A stretch of DNA of 35,126 nt from Deltaproteobacteria bacterium (GTDB taxonomy: Bacteria > Myxococcota_A > UBA9160 > SMWR01): contig PBYF01000125.1 in the NCBI GenBank assembly GCA_002729515.1, positions 1 to 35,126 of the forward strand, written 5' to 3'. Under the pieces are notes generated by a model that made no database searches, was not told the origin of the DNA, and saw only the letters and a list, made by a program, of their open reading frames with translations. Below are positions 21,717 through 29,989 of the stretch, piece by piece. A program made the position numbers and the translations under genes. Each line of letters begins with the position of its first letter. Within the stretch, counting starts at the first letter, position 1.

Positions 21717-22597
21717 GTACCGCTGGTCGCAAGCTCCGCCTCGGTCTGCCCAAGGGGAGCCTTCAGGAGACGACGCGGAGGCTCTTCACTCAGGCGGGCT
21801 ACCAGATCCGGATTGCCGAGCGCTCCTACTACCCGGACATCGACGATCCGGAGCTCGAATGCATCCTGATTCGAGCGCAGGAGATGGCCCGCTACGTTGG
21901 TCAGGGCGTGCTCGATGCGGGCATCACCGGCATCGACTGGACGACCGAGAGCCGCGCCCGGGTGAAGGAACTCGCGGATCTGCGCGCTCCTTGGCCTAAC
22001 TACGGACCCGTGCGCTGGGTCGTCGCCGTGAAGGAGGGCTCGAAGATCCGCAAGCCGGCGGATCTCGCGGGCAAGCGCATCGCCACCGAGGTGGTGAACC
22101 TGACGCGCCGCTACCTGCGCCGGCAGGGCGTGAGGGCTGAGGTGGAGTTCTCTTGGGGCGCCACCGAGGTGAAGCCTCCGATTCTCGCCGACGCCATCGT
22201 GGACGTCACCGAAACGGGCTCGAGCCTGCGCGCGAACAACCTGCGCGTCATCGACACCGTGATCGAGAGCACGCCGCGTTTCATCGCCAACCCCGAGTCG
22301 GTCAAGGATGCCTGGAAGCTGCGCAAGATGGAGCGGATGCTCTTGATGCTGAAGGGTGCGATCGAGGCCATCGACCGCGTTGGATTGATGCTCAACGTGC
22401 CCAAGCAGCAGCTCGACGCGGTGCTCTCGGTGCTCCCCGCGCTGGGGACGCCGACGATCTCGACCCTCTCCGACGAGTGCTGGGTCGCGATCAACACCGT
22501 GATCGAGGAGCACCTGGCGACGACGCTCTACCCGAAGCTCGTCGAGGTCGGCGCGCGCGCGATCGTCGAGTACCCACTCAACAAGATCGTCGGGTGA
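21713..22597 (+). CDS. hisG: ATP phosphoribosyltransferase, long form
   Basis: A 294-residue HisG, the first enzyme of histidine biosynthesis, condensing ATP with PRPP. The N-terminal catalytic part has LGLPKGSLQETTRRLF, and the PRPP loop VDVTETGSSLRANNL is intact. The C-terminal about 75 residues (ERMLLMLKGAIEAIDRVGL, then STLSDECWVAINTVIE) form the ACT-like regulatory domain, so it is the long, HisZ-independent, probably histidine-inhibited form. Start ATG 21713 overlaps hisI by 4 nt; the stop TGA overlaps the GTG of the Nudix gene. Confidence 0.95.
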   Translation: MSTAGRKLRLGLPKGSLQETTRRLFTQAGYQIRIAERSYYPDIDDPELECILIRAQEMARYVGQGVLDAGITGIDWTTESRARVKELADLRAPWPNYGPVRWVVAVKEGSKIRKPADLAGKRIATEVVNLTRRYLRRQGVRAEVEFSWGATEVKPPILADAIVDVTETGSSLRANNLRVIDTVIESTPRFIANPESVKDAWKLRKMERMLLMLKGAIEAIDRVGLMLNVPKQQLDAVLSVLPALGTPTISTLSDECWVAINTVIEEHLATTLYPKLVEVGARAIVEYPLNKIVG

Positions 22598-23157
22598 ACA
22601 CCCTGCGGCAGCTGCTCCGCATGCCGCCGGTCTATGCCAAGCTGGCCTGGTGGGGCCTGGTGTTGCCGCGCCGGGAGCACCGGCCCCAGGTGGTGCACCA
22701 GGGTGTCGTCCTGGACGAGGACCGCGTACTGCTCAGTGTGCGCTCGGACCTGCGAGGTTGGGAGCTTCCGGGCGGAAATCCCAATTCTGGCGAGACCGGG
22801 GAGGAGGCCCTGCGGCGAGAAATCCTCGAGGAGACCGGGGTCGAAATCGAGGTGGAGCGGCGGGTCGGCCGTTACATCCGCAGCGGCTTCCGTCCGCATA
22901 CGGCCGAGATCTGGCGCTGCCGGGCCCTGGGCACCGCGACGCGTCCGAGCCGGGAGACACCCCTCGTGCGCTGGTTCTCGCTCGACGTCGTCCCGGGCAC
23001 CCTCTTCCCCTGGTATCGCGGGCCGCTGGCCGACGCCCTCGCCGATCGGCCGAAGCCTGTCGAACGCCACGAGCGCTGGGGCGTGCGCGAGATCTTGCAG
23101 GGTTTCTGGATCGACTTGCGCATGCGGCTGACGGCGGATCGCAGCGGGGAAGTCTGA
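22594..23157 (+). CDS. Nudix hydrolase
   Basis: A 187-residue protein with a complete Nudix box: G-x5-E-x7-REILEETGV within GGNPNSGETGEEALRREILE and the following EETGV. A hydrophobic, basic N-terminal segment (RQLLRMPPVYAKLAWWGLVL) precedes the fold and could contact membrane. The C-terminal tail is basic (DLRMRLTADR). Nudix enzymes hydrolyse nucleoside diphosphates linked to another moiety; the substrate here is unknown. The start is GTG 22594 overlapping the hisG stop (GTGA), so it is coupled to the hisI-hisG pair. A perfect hairpin follows 6 nt after the stop. Confidence 0.87.
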   Translation: MNTLRQLLRMPPVYAKLAWWGLVLPRREHRPQVVHQGVVLDEDRVLLSVRSDLRGWELPGGNPNSGETGEEALRREILEETGVEIEVERRVGRYIRSGFRPHTAEIWRCRALGTATRPSRETPLVRWFSLDVVPGTLFPWYRGPLADALADRPKPVERHERWGVREILQGFWIDLRMRLTADRSGEV

Positions 23158-23163
23158 AGAATT

Positions 23164-23194
23164 GAAGCCCCCGGTTCGTGGAACCGGGGGCTTC
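23164..23194. terminator. 14-bp perfect hairpin between convergent genes
   Basis: GAAGCCCCCGGTTC, a GTG loop, and GAACCGGGGGCTTC form a perfect 14-bp stem between the stops of the Nudix gene (+) and the zinc-ribbon gene (-). On the plus strand GGGTTCTTT follows, on the minus strand AATTCTTC. The T-runs are short, but position and stem strength suggest a bidirectional terminator. Confidence 0.8.
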
Positions 23195-23222
23195 GGGTTC
23201 TTTGGGAACGAGAAGAAACGTT

Positions 23223-23711
23223 CTAGCGCTGTCCCTCGCGGAGCCCGCTGGCCTCCCACTCCCTGGACAGCTGCTGGAGCTTGCGTGAGAACTCATCGAA
23301 CTCGTCGTCGAAGGAAAGGATGATTTCAGTGGTTCTGGGGATATCGTCGCTGTTGAGCAGGCCGCGGTAGCGATTCAGGTTGGCGAGGATCGCCTCAGCT
23401 ACCTTGAGCGCCCGCTTTTCCGTCTTGATCAGTGGCGATTGGAGCGTGTAGACGTTGTTGCGACCCCAGAGGCTCTCGTCGCGCACGATCGCGATCTCGC
23501 GGTACACGCCGTTCATGGGGTCGAAGTTGTACTCGACACGGACTTCTTTGAAGATGTCCGTGTTGCCGGTGTAGAAGCCGCGTTCCTTTTCCACCTTGCC
23601 GAGTTGACGGCAGCGGGGGCAGTAGAACGTGTCTCCGTGGTTCAGCAGGAACACGCCCTTGGCGTAGTCCTCGCAGTCCGTGTTTTCGCAATACCCGACA
23701 CCACGCTTCAT
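23223..23711 (-). CDS. zinc-ribbon protein of unknown function
   Basis: I do not recognise this 162-residue protein. ATG 23711 is chosen because AAGGA lies 8 nt upstream; ATG 23720 is three codons earlier but abuts that motif. The N-terminal 35 residues hold a probable zinc ribbon: Cys8 and Cys13 (C-x4-C) and Cys31 and Cys34 (CPRC), around LLNHGDTFYC. The middle part (RVEYNFDPMNGVYREIAIVR, then VYTLQSPLIKTEKRALKVAE) looks like a beta sheet followed by helices; the C-terminus is helical, acidic then basic. No signal peptide or membrane segment. It is monocistronic, with a terminator after it and about 500 nt of structured DNA before it, an unusually long leader for such a small gene. Confidence 0.75.
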   Translation of the reverse strand: MKRGVGYCENTDCEDYAKGVFLLNHGDTFYCPRCRQLGKVEKERGFYTGNTDIFKEVRVEYNFDPMNGVYREIAIVRDESLWGRNNVYTLQSPLIKTEKRALKVAEAILANLNRYRGLLNSDDIPRTTEIILSFDDEFDEFSRKLQQLSREWEASGLREGQR

Positions 23712-24214
23712 GCTGGCCATCCTTGTTTGGATCGCCTCCCGGACCCGAGCCACCGGGGGTGTGGCGATGAACCCGAGGCTTCCCCGGGTCCATGCGGGAA
23801 ACCTCGCAAACCCCATGCCACCGCTGGCTGCGCTGGCATTTTGTGTATCCCGAACCTGCTGTTTGCAGGTCCGCCTGCCCTTGTTTTGCGTGTGTGCAAC
23901 GGGTCGCTTGGCCCGGACCGGACAACGGGAGCGCTCTCTTTTGGGGAACTGCTCATCCGTCTCTTACCGGCCCATACCGAGGTTGCGCAAATTCTGTCGC
24001 AGCAGGCCAGATCGAACCCTGCTCGCGCACACGCTCCCCCTTTGGGGGGATGGGTCAGCGGTCGCCTCCATGTTGGATCGAATACCGCCTGCACCGCGGC
24101 GAGAAGTTCCCTAAAACCTAGCGGTGGCCGCAGTTTAGGCCAGCTATGCTTATACTCCTGAATCCCCCTGCTTGTCAACCGGCATCTCGCGACCGACGTG
24201 CCCTTTCGATCGCT
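23712..24214 (-). other. 503-bp gap: probable structured leader or small RNA, no convincing gene
   Basis: No open frame here reads like a protein, and the region is visibly less G+C-rich than its neighbours. On the minus strand, downstream of the promoter at 24178-24149, several hairpins follow: ACCGC/GCGGT arms at 24121-24126, 24092-24097, 24084-24088 and 24058-24062, which can pair in more than one way; TCCCCC/GGGGGA at 24035-24050; AGCAGG/CCTGCT at 24001-24023; and ACCTGC/GCAGGT at 23854-23870. It could be the long leader of the zinc-ribbon gene, a riboswitch-like element, or a separate small RNA. I could not match it to 6S, tmRNA, SRP RNA or RNase P RNA. Confidence 0.45.
24149..24178 (-). 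promoter_or_regulatory. strong sigma70-type promoter
   Basis: On the minus strand a perfect TTGACA (24178-24173) is followed after 18 nt by TATAAG (24154-24149), 5/6 to the -10 consensus. The predicted start is near 24142, about 430 nt before the zinc-ribbon gene and just downstream of the ccmC stop. It is the clearest sigma70 promoter seen in the window. Confidence 0.65.
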
Positions 24215-24862
24215 TCAAGCGCTGATTTCAGGAGCTTCCGCGCGGCGCTTCTCGATGTCCGCCCGCAGCGCCACGAGGTGCCACAAGGCGATCAGGCCGG
24301 TTGCGACGCTGGCCGCAAAGGGGGCGCGCATCCCCATGCCCAGGCTGCCGCCGTCCAGGTTTTCGGGATGCATCGCGGCGCCTCCAAAGAGCTGGATTGC
24401 GTAGTAGTTGAGTGGGATCGCCAGCAGCGCCAGCAGGCCGTAGACCGCCGCGAAGCGGGCGGTGCGCTCGCTCCCTTCCGTAAAGCTGCGCAGCAGCAAG
24501 TAGGCCAGGTAGATGAACCAGAGGAGCAGTGTGACCGTCAGGCGCGGGTCCCAGACCCACCAATGTCCCCAGGTGCCCCGGGCCCAGATTGGGCCGCTCG
24601 CGATGTTGAGGGTGCAGAAGACCACACCGACCTGGGCCCCCGCCAGTGCCCAGCGATCGTAACGGTCGTCGCGTCGCCACAGGTAGAGGCCCCCCGCGAC
24701 GCCGGTCAGGATGAAGCCGGCATAGGCGGCAAATGCGCACGGCACGTGGACGTAGAGGATCTTCTGGATCACGCCCTGGGTGCCATCCACCGGCGCGGTT
24801 GCCACCAGCCAGGTGGTGACGACGAGCAGGGCGGCGAGCAGGGCGCCGCTGGTACGGATCAT
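24215..24862 (-). CDS. ccmC: heme exporter protein CcmC
   Basis: A 215-residue inner-membrane protein with six predicted membrane segments. It carries the CcmC tryptophan-rich (WWD) motif in WGHWWVWDPRLT and conserved heme-ligand histidines in YVHVPCAFA and in the fifth helix region LWHLVALRA. CcmC presents heme to CcmE in System I cytochrome c maturation. ATG 24862 lies 4 nt after the ccmB stop. No small ccmD-like frame was found after it; the strong minus-strand promoter at 24149-24178 follows at once, so ccmC is probably the last gene of the operon. Confidence 0.95.
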   Translation of the reverse strand: MIRTSGALLAALLVVTTWLVATAPVDGTQGVIQKILYVHVPCAFAAYAGFILTGVAGGLYLWRRDDRYDRWALAGAQVGVVFCTLNIASGPIWARGTWGHWWVWDPRLTVTLLLWFIYLAYLLLRSFTEGSERTARFAAVYGLLALLAIPLNYYAIQLFGGAAMHPENLDGGSLGMGMRAPFAASVATGLIALWHLVALRADIEKRRAEAPEISA

Positions 24863-24866
24863 GACA

Positions 24867-25532
24867 TCACTCGTCGATGACGAAGTCGAATAGCACGAAG
24901 GAGGCTATCAGATAGGTTGCATCGGTCACGAGCAGGAGTTGGATGGCTTCGAAGGGCACGCTGCCGGTTTCCAGCAGCGCAGCGGTGGCACGGACCGCTC
25001 CCGAGAGAATCGGCACCAGCAGCGGCAACAGGAGCAGCGGCAGCATCACCTCGCGGAACCGGGTCCGCACCGAGATCGCGGAGAAGAAGGTGCCGACGCC
25101 ACAGAGTCCGAGCGACCCGAGCAGGATCAGGCCGGCCAGCGGGCCCGCCACGCCAGCCAGATCCAGATCGAACACCAGCGCGAAGGCCAGGGCGGTGACC
25201 GCCTGGGCTACTGCCAGGATTGCCAGGTTGGCGGCGGCCTTACCCAGGAAGATCCAGCCGCGGTCCGCCGGTGCGAGCGCCAGCCCGGCGAGCGCGTCGT
25301 TCTCCAACTCGAGAGAAAAGGAGCGGCCCAGGCTGAAGAGCGCAGCGAGCACGTAGGCCACCCACAGCAGGCCCGGTGCGCTGGCCTGGGTGCGGGCGGT
25401 CGCCCCCCCGGGCAGGGCAAAGTGGAAGACCAGTACGACCAGCAGTGCGAACAGGAGCGTGGAGACCACGCGCTCGCGGCTGCGCCACTCGATGACCAGG
25501 TCCTTCCAGAAAACGGCGATGCCCGCCCTCAC
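24867..25532 (-). CDS. ccmB: heme exporter membrane subunit CcmB
   Basis: A 221-residue protein with six hydrophobic segments and the family's N-terminal WKDLVIEWRSRERV and FSLELENDALAGLALAP stretches; the later segment REVMLPLLLLPLLVPI is also typical. It forms the CcmAB(C) ABC complex that releases holo-CcmE after heme loading. The start is GTG 25532, overlapping the ccmA stop by 4 nt (GTGA), which supports coupled translation. ccmC follows after 4 nt. Confidence 0.94.
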   Translation of the reverse strand: MRAGIAVFWKDLVIEWRSRERVVSTLLFALLVVLVFHFALPGGATARTQASAPGLLWVAYVLAALFSLGRSFSLELENDALAGLALAPADRGWIFLGKAAANLAILAVAQAVTALAFALVFDLDLAGVAGPLAGLILLGSLGLCGVGTFFSAISVRTRFREVMLPLLLLPLLVPILSGAVRATAALLETGSVPFEAIQLLLVTDATYLIASFVLFDFVIDE

Positions 25533-26233
25533 GCGGTGGAGTCCACTGCGGCGAGGTAGGACCGCTCGAGGTCCGCCGCGTCCTCGCCCCGTCCGGTGTG
25601 CACGACTCGACCGCGCGAGAGAACGAGCGAAGCATCCGCCAGCTCGGCCGCACGGGCCAGGTCGTGGGTGACGAGTGCGACGCTGCGTCCGGTGGTGCGC
25701 AGGCGTTGGAGGCGCTGGGTCAGGCGTTGTCCTGCGGCGCGATCGAGGCCGCTGAAGGGTTCGTCGAGCAGCACGAGCGCTGGGCTGTGAATCAGCCCGC
25801 GGGCGATCGCCACGCGCTGCGCCATGCCCCGTGACAACGCCTGGACCCGCTCGTCCGCGACGTGACCGAGCGCTTCCTCATCGAGCAGTGCATCCGCCCG
25901 GCAGCCCGGCTCCTCGACGCCGTGCAGCCGGGCTGCGAAGACGAGGTTTTCGCGAGCCGTGAGTTCTGAGTAGAGCAGCGTCGCATGGCCGATGTAGCCG
26001 ACCCGCGCGCGTGCCTCGCGGAGGTGTGCGGCAGTGCCGTCGACTTCGAGCTGCCCCGCGCTCGGCCGCGTCAGCCCGGCCAGCAGGCGCAGCAGGGTCG
26101 ACTTGCCGGCACCATTGGGACCCACCACGGCGAGGCTCGCACCGGGTGCGAGGGACAGGTCGAGCCCGTCCAGCGCCACGGCGCGTCCGAAGCGCTTCGA
26201 GAGCCCGCGGCAGGAGACGCCGGCCCCGGTCAT
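25529..26233 (-). CDS. ccmA: heme-exporter ABC ATPase CcmA
   Basis: A 234-residue ABC ATPase: Walker A GPNGAGKST, signature LSRGMAQR, Walker B LVLLDEPFSGLD and H-loop VALVTHD. The position before ccmB and ccmC identifies it as CcmA. ATG 26233 is chosen because it overlaps the stop of the upstream gene (ATGA) and gives a normal N-terminus (SKRFGRAVALDGLDLSL). The frame is open further upstream, but that part is shadow of the neighbouring gene. Confidence 0.95.
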   Translation of the reverse strand: MTGAGVSCRGLSKRFGRAVALDGLDLSLAPGASLAVVGPNGAGKSTLLRLLAGLTRPSAGQLEVDGTAAHLREARARVGYIGHATLLYSELTARENLVFAARLHGVEEPGCRADALLDEEALGHVADERVQALSRGMAQRVAIARGLIHSPALVLLDEPFSGLDRAAGQRLTQRLQRLRTTGRSVALVTHDLARAAELADASLVLSRGRVVHTGRGEDAADLERSYLAAVDSTA

Positions 26234-27987
26234 GTTCGTGCGCTCAGGCGGGTGCCGCAGCGTGGACAGAAGCGGGCCCGATCCGGAGGGACTTCTCCGC
26301 AGTCCGAACAGCGGGCGGCGGGATTGGCCGAGGCCGGTGTTGTGGGGCGCGAGCGTTCTGCTGCCAGGAGGCGCACAGCCTGGGCCTTCAGGTTGGACCG
26401 GAGCCGCGCGTGGTCCTCGCCCGTGAGCTTGTCGGTGTCGAAGTCGTCGTCCAGGTCGCCGATGGCAGCGTAGATGGCCCGGCGTTCGGCGGTCAGTTTC
26501 TCCGAGTGGGAATCGGTGCCCTCTGGCGCCGCTGCCGGCCGGCGCAGCGGTGCGCCCAGGTAGAGAAGAATTCCCGCCGCCGCCGCGATGGCGAAGCCCG
26601 CGGTGGCCGGCAGCGGCAATGCCCGGGCTGCGGGCAGCCTCGAGAAGGTGAAACCGACCTCTTCGTCTGCAGCGATCTGGAAGCCCTCGAGGCGAAGGTA
26701 GCTGCGCCCGCCGCTGCGCACGGGGCGGCGCCGGTGCAGGCGTGTCGTCTCGACGAGAACCCCCGTGTCGGCGACCGCCACCGTGAGCAACGGCACGGCG
26801 TTGCCGAAGCGGCGCGCGAAGTCGACGCGGTCGCCCGCCGGCAGGCGGTAGCGCACGGAGATCCCGTGCTCGCCGGGTGACATGGGCCCCATGACTTCGA
26901 GCGTTCCGGAGGGATCGCGCGAGAGTCCGAGCGAAAACGCTTCCCGGGAGAAGCGCAGATCGCTTGCACCGTCGGGAAGGGCCCAGCACAGGACCGGACC
27001 CGCCGTGCCGGATTCCGGCGCTTCGAAACGAATCTGCTCGTCCACGACGAGTGCGGCGTCGTCGATGTCGAGCCAGAGCTGTGCCTGGCGCACGTTGTCT
27101 CGGCCGGGCGTGGCTGCCGGCTCGAGCGAGAGGGGGAGCGCCTCGCCCGGAGCGAAGGGCCCGGCCAGTAGCGTTTGCTGTTCGCCGCCGCCGATCTCGT
27201 CCGGTGGCGCCGGGCGCAGACCTGTCGCACCGACGGTCGTGCCGGCTGATTCGACGGTCACGCGCAACTCCCCAGCGCCGGTTGGGAACTCCCAGCGCGC
27301 GGTGCCGGGATCGAGCGGGTAGGAGTACTGGAGTGGGTGCTTGCCCGGGTAGAGCGGACCCCAGAAGCGCAGCGCGCGTCCGTCGCGTTCGAATCCGGTG
27401 GGGAGCACACCCAGGGGTGCGGTCACCGGACCCGCACCCTCGGGCAACAGGATGTCGAGGAGGGGCTCGTACTTGCTCCGCTCCGCCTGGCTGACGAAGA
27501 GAACCGCGCCCGTCGGGTTCTCGAACTCGTGGGTCTCCGCGACGCGCAAGCTGTTGCACCCGCTCTCGATGCGCAGGAACCCGCCGCCGCGCCGGGCGCG
27601 TTGCATATGAGGTGACGTTTCGGTGATCTGCAGTTCCACTGCGACCGCGTTCTCGCCCTCGGCGAAGCTCACCCGCTCGCTGTGGCGCACGCCTCCGCCC
27701 GTTGCCACGACGAAGTAGGCGATTTGCGGATCGGTTGCGATGCCCTCGAATCGAAAGCTTCCATCGGGGCCGGAACGGGTCTCGCCCATGCCCTGCGTGC
27801 CGCTTGGCTGGAAGGCGACCAGTGACACCTCGAGATCGGCGCCGTGGGTGCCGTCGGATCGGAGGAGCCGGCCGTGCAGCGTACCCGTGCCCTCGGGAAT
27901 TTCGCCCACGTCGAACGCGGGCTGCCCCCCGGCGGTCCCCGCGGCGAGCACGGCCAGCAGTGCGGCTACCCGGAGCCGGCGGTTCAT
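26230..27987 (-). CDS. exported protein with CcmI-like cytoplasmic segment and C-terminal zinc ribbon
   Basis: A 585-residue protein between ccmF and ccmA, with ATGA overlaps on both sides. A signal sequence (RRLRVAALLAVLAAGTAGG) is followed by a carboxypeptidase-regulatory-like beta domain (about 30-115: LHGRLLRSDGTHGADLEVSL, then GPDGSFRFEGI), further beta-rich periplasmic regions to about 450, and one membrane segment near 457-478. The cytoplasmic tail has a helical pair (LTAERRAIYAAIGDLDDDFD followed by TDKLTGEDHARLRSNLKAQA) that resembles the front part of CcmI proteins, then a zinc ribbon with CSDC (560, 563) and CPRC (574, 577). It may replace CcmI/CcmH-type functions in heme ligation. 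Domain calls are by eye. Confidence 0.8.
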   Translation of the reverse strand: MNRRLRVAALLAVLAAGTAGGQPAFDVGEIPEGTGTLHGRLLRSDGTHGADLEVSLVAFQPSGTQGMGETRSGPDGSFRFEGIATDPQIAYFVVATGGGVRHSERVSFAEGENAVAVELQITETSPHMQRARRGGGFLRIESGCNSLRVAETHEFENPTGAVLFVSQAERSKYEPLLDILLPEGAGPVTAPLGVLPTGFERDGRALRFWGPLYPGKHPLQYSYPLDPGTARWEFPTGAGELRVTVESAGTTVGATGLRPAPPDEIGGGEQQTLLAGPFAPGEALPLSLEPAATPGRDNVRQAQLWLDIDDAALVVDEQIRFEAPESGTAGPVLCWALPDGASDLRFSREAFSLGLSRDPSGTLEVMGPMSPGEHGISVRYRLPAGDRVDFARRFGNAVPLLTVAVADTGVLVETTRLHRRRPVRSGGRSYLRLEGFQIAADEEVGFTFSRLPAARALPLPATAGFAIAAAAGILLYLGAPLRRPAAAPEGTDSHSEKLTAERRAIYAAIGDLDDDFDTDKLTGEDHARLRSNLKAQAVRLLAAERSRPTTPASANPAARCSDCGEVPPDRARFCPRCGTRLSART

Positions 27988-29984
27988 CCCGTCTGCGGCT
28001 CCGCGCGAGCGCCGCCCGTGCGCGGTGGGTGCGGCCACAATACAGCCAGCGTCCCGAGCACGAAGACGGCGCCGCCGATCCAGATCCAGTTGACCAGCGG
28101 GTTGCGGTAGATCTTGAGCGTTGCGGAGCCATCGTTTTCGAGCGCTGTGAGGATCACGTAGAGGTCCTCCCGGAGCGTCGAGTAGATCGATGGAATCGAG
28201 GCAGGCTGTTCCTGGAGCCAGTACATGCGTTTCTCGGGCAACATCACCCCGAGGGGTCGATCGCCCCGGTAGAGCGCGAGACGTGCTCGCGCACCGCCGT
28301 GGTGCTGTGCCGGAATCGGTTCGGCGGTGAGGTACTGAAGCCGGTAACCGTGAACGACGACTTCTCCGCCGGGTTCCACGTTCTCGAGGTGCTCCTCTTC
28401 GAGAATCGAGCCCGCGACACCGATCATCACGAACACCACGCCCAGGTGCACGATGTAGCCGCCATAGCGCTGCTGGTTCTTGCGCAGCAGCGCTCCGAAG
28501 GCCTGAAGCACATTTTCGCCGCCCCTGCGTCGCCGCACGCGGATTGCGCGCCAGAACTCCTGCGCGATCGTCGTTGCAACGAATGCGCTGACGCCCCAAG
28601 TGGCGACGCCGTAGAGGTCGGTGAGGGTCCAAGAGGTGATCTCGCGGCTCGCCAGGCCGAAGCTCACGATCCCGATCCCCAGTCCGGCCGCGACCGGCAG
28701 CGTGAACTGGCGCCGCAGCAGAACCGGCGAGGCGCGGCGCCACGCGATGAGCGGTCCCACTCCCGTCAGCAGCAGTAGGAAGACCCCGAAGGGGCCCAGT
28801 AGCTGGTTGTAGAACGACGGCCCCCAGACGATCTGCCGGTCTCCCAGGAGTTCCGAGAACACCGGAAAGAGAGTGCCGATGAAGACGACCACCAGGATTG
28901 CGATGAACGCCCAGTTGTTGAGCAGGAAGGCGGCCTCGCGCGACACCACGGATTCGAGTTGGTTGCCGCCGCTGAGTTCACCGCGCCGGTAGAACAATGC
29001 CGCCAGGAAGCCCAGCGCGGTGACCAGCACGTAGCCGAGGAAGATCGAGGTGAAGATGGGCGTCTGGGCGAAGGCGTGAACGGATTGCACGATGCCGCTT
29101 CGGGTCAGGAAGGTTCCGAAAAGACACAGCGTGTAGGTGAGTCCGATGAGCAGGAGATTCCACGTCTTCAGCATGTTCCGCTTTTCCTGGATCATCACCG
29201 AGTGCAGGTACGCGGTGGCCGGGAGCCAGGGCATGAACGACGCGTTCTCGACGGGATCCCAGGCCCAGTAGCCGCCCCAGCCGAGCACCTCGTAGGCCCA
29301 CCGCCCGCCGAGCAGGATGCCGATGGAGAGAAAGAGCCAGGAGAAGAGCGTCCAGCGCCGCGTTACGCGGAACCAGGTATTGCCGAGTTCCCCCGTCACC
29401 AGGGCGGCAAAAGCGAACGCGAAGGGCACCACGAACCCAACGAGTCCCGTGTAGAGCATCAGCGGGTGGGCCAGCATCACCGGGTGCTGGAGCAACGGGT
29501 TGAGACCCGAGCCATCGGAGAGCAGGTGCGCGGGCGAGAGCTTCTGGAACGGATCGGTGACGAAGATCAACAGCACCAGGAAAAAGCTCGCGTTGGCGAG
29601 GAACACGGCGGAGACCCACGGCATGAGGTGGCGGTTCTGGTGTCGCTGGAGGATGACGCACAGGCTGCTGTAGGCGAGCAACATCCACAGCCAGAGCAGC
29701 AGCGAGCCCGCCTGGCCGCTCCACAGCGCCGCGAGCCGGTAGCCGAGCAGCATGTTCCGGGACGAGTTGGCGGCGACGTAACTCAGCTGGAAGTCGTTGT
29801 TGGCGAACGCGACGAAGAGCGCCAGCATTGCGAAGCTGGCGAGGCCGGCCACCGCGAGGACTGCACGTTCCGAGACGCGCGTCCATTGAGGACGCTTCGC
29901 GACACCGGCGGAGATTGCGGCCGCGAGACCGAAGAGCGCTACGGGTAGTGCGAGGCGTAGCGACAGCGCGCCCAGTTCCGGCAC
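27984..29984 (-). CDS. ccmF: heme lyase subunit CcmF
   Basis: A 666-residue multispanning protein (about 14-15 hydrophobic segments) that attaches heme to apocytochrome c. The CcmF WWD motif is WGGYWAWDPVENASFMPWLP; LTRSGIVQSVHAFAQ and HPLMLYTGLVGF carry typical conserved histidines, and a periplasmic loop with GYRLQYLTAEPIP precedes the last helix WIGGAVFVLGTLAVLW. GTG 29984 gives the usual N-terminus PELGALSLRLALP and lies 5 nt after the ccmE stop; a longer open frame upstream is a shadow of ccmE. The stop overlaps the next gene (ATGA). Confidence 0.95.
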   Translation of the reverse strand: MPELGALSLRLALPVALFGLAAAISAGVAKRPQWTRVSERAVLAVAGLASFAMLALFVAFANNDFQLSYVAANSSRNMLLGYRLAALWSGQAGSLLLWLWMLLAYSSLCVILQRHQNRHLMPWVSAVFLANASFFLVLLIFVTDPFQKLSPAHLLSDGSGLNPLLQHPVMLAHPLMLYTGLVGFVVPFAFAFAALVTGELGNTWFRVTRRWTLFSWLFLSIGILLGGRWAYEVLGWGGYWAWDPVENASFMPWLPATAYLHSVMIQEKRNMLKTWNLLLIGLTYTLCLFGTFLTRSGIVQSVHAFAQTPIFTSIFLGYVLVTALGFLAALFYRRGELSGGNQLESVVSREAAFLLNNWAFIAILVVVFIGTLFPVFSELLGDRQIVWGPSFYNQLLGPFGVFLLLLTGVGPLIAWRRASPVLLRRQFTLPVAAGLGIGIVSFGLASREITSWTLTDLYGVATWGVSAFVATTIAQEFWRAIRVRRRRGGENVLQAFGALLRKNQQRYGGYIVHLGVVFVMIGVAGSILEEEHLENVEPGGEVVVHGYRLQYLTAEPIPAQHHGGARARLALYRGDRPLGVMLPEKRMYWLQEQPASIPSIYSTLREDLYVILTALENDGSATLKIYRNPLVNWIWIGGAVFVLGTLAVLWPHPPRTGGARAEPQTG

Positions 29985-29989
29985 GGGTT

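Noticed and set aside
24001..24023. tRNA or tmRNA T-arm, from the GTTCGATC in an AGCAGG/CCTGCT stem
   Set aside because: The loop is 11 nt, not 7, and no acceptor or anticodon arms can be placed around it.
23439..24161. Plus-strand protein-coding gene across the gap before ccmC
   Set aside because: The frame is antisense to the zinc-ribbon gene over its first part, has low-complexity changes of composition and no recognisable motif or ribosome-binding site.
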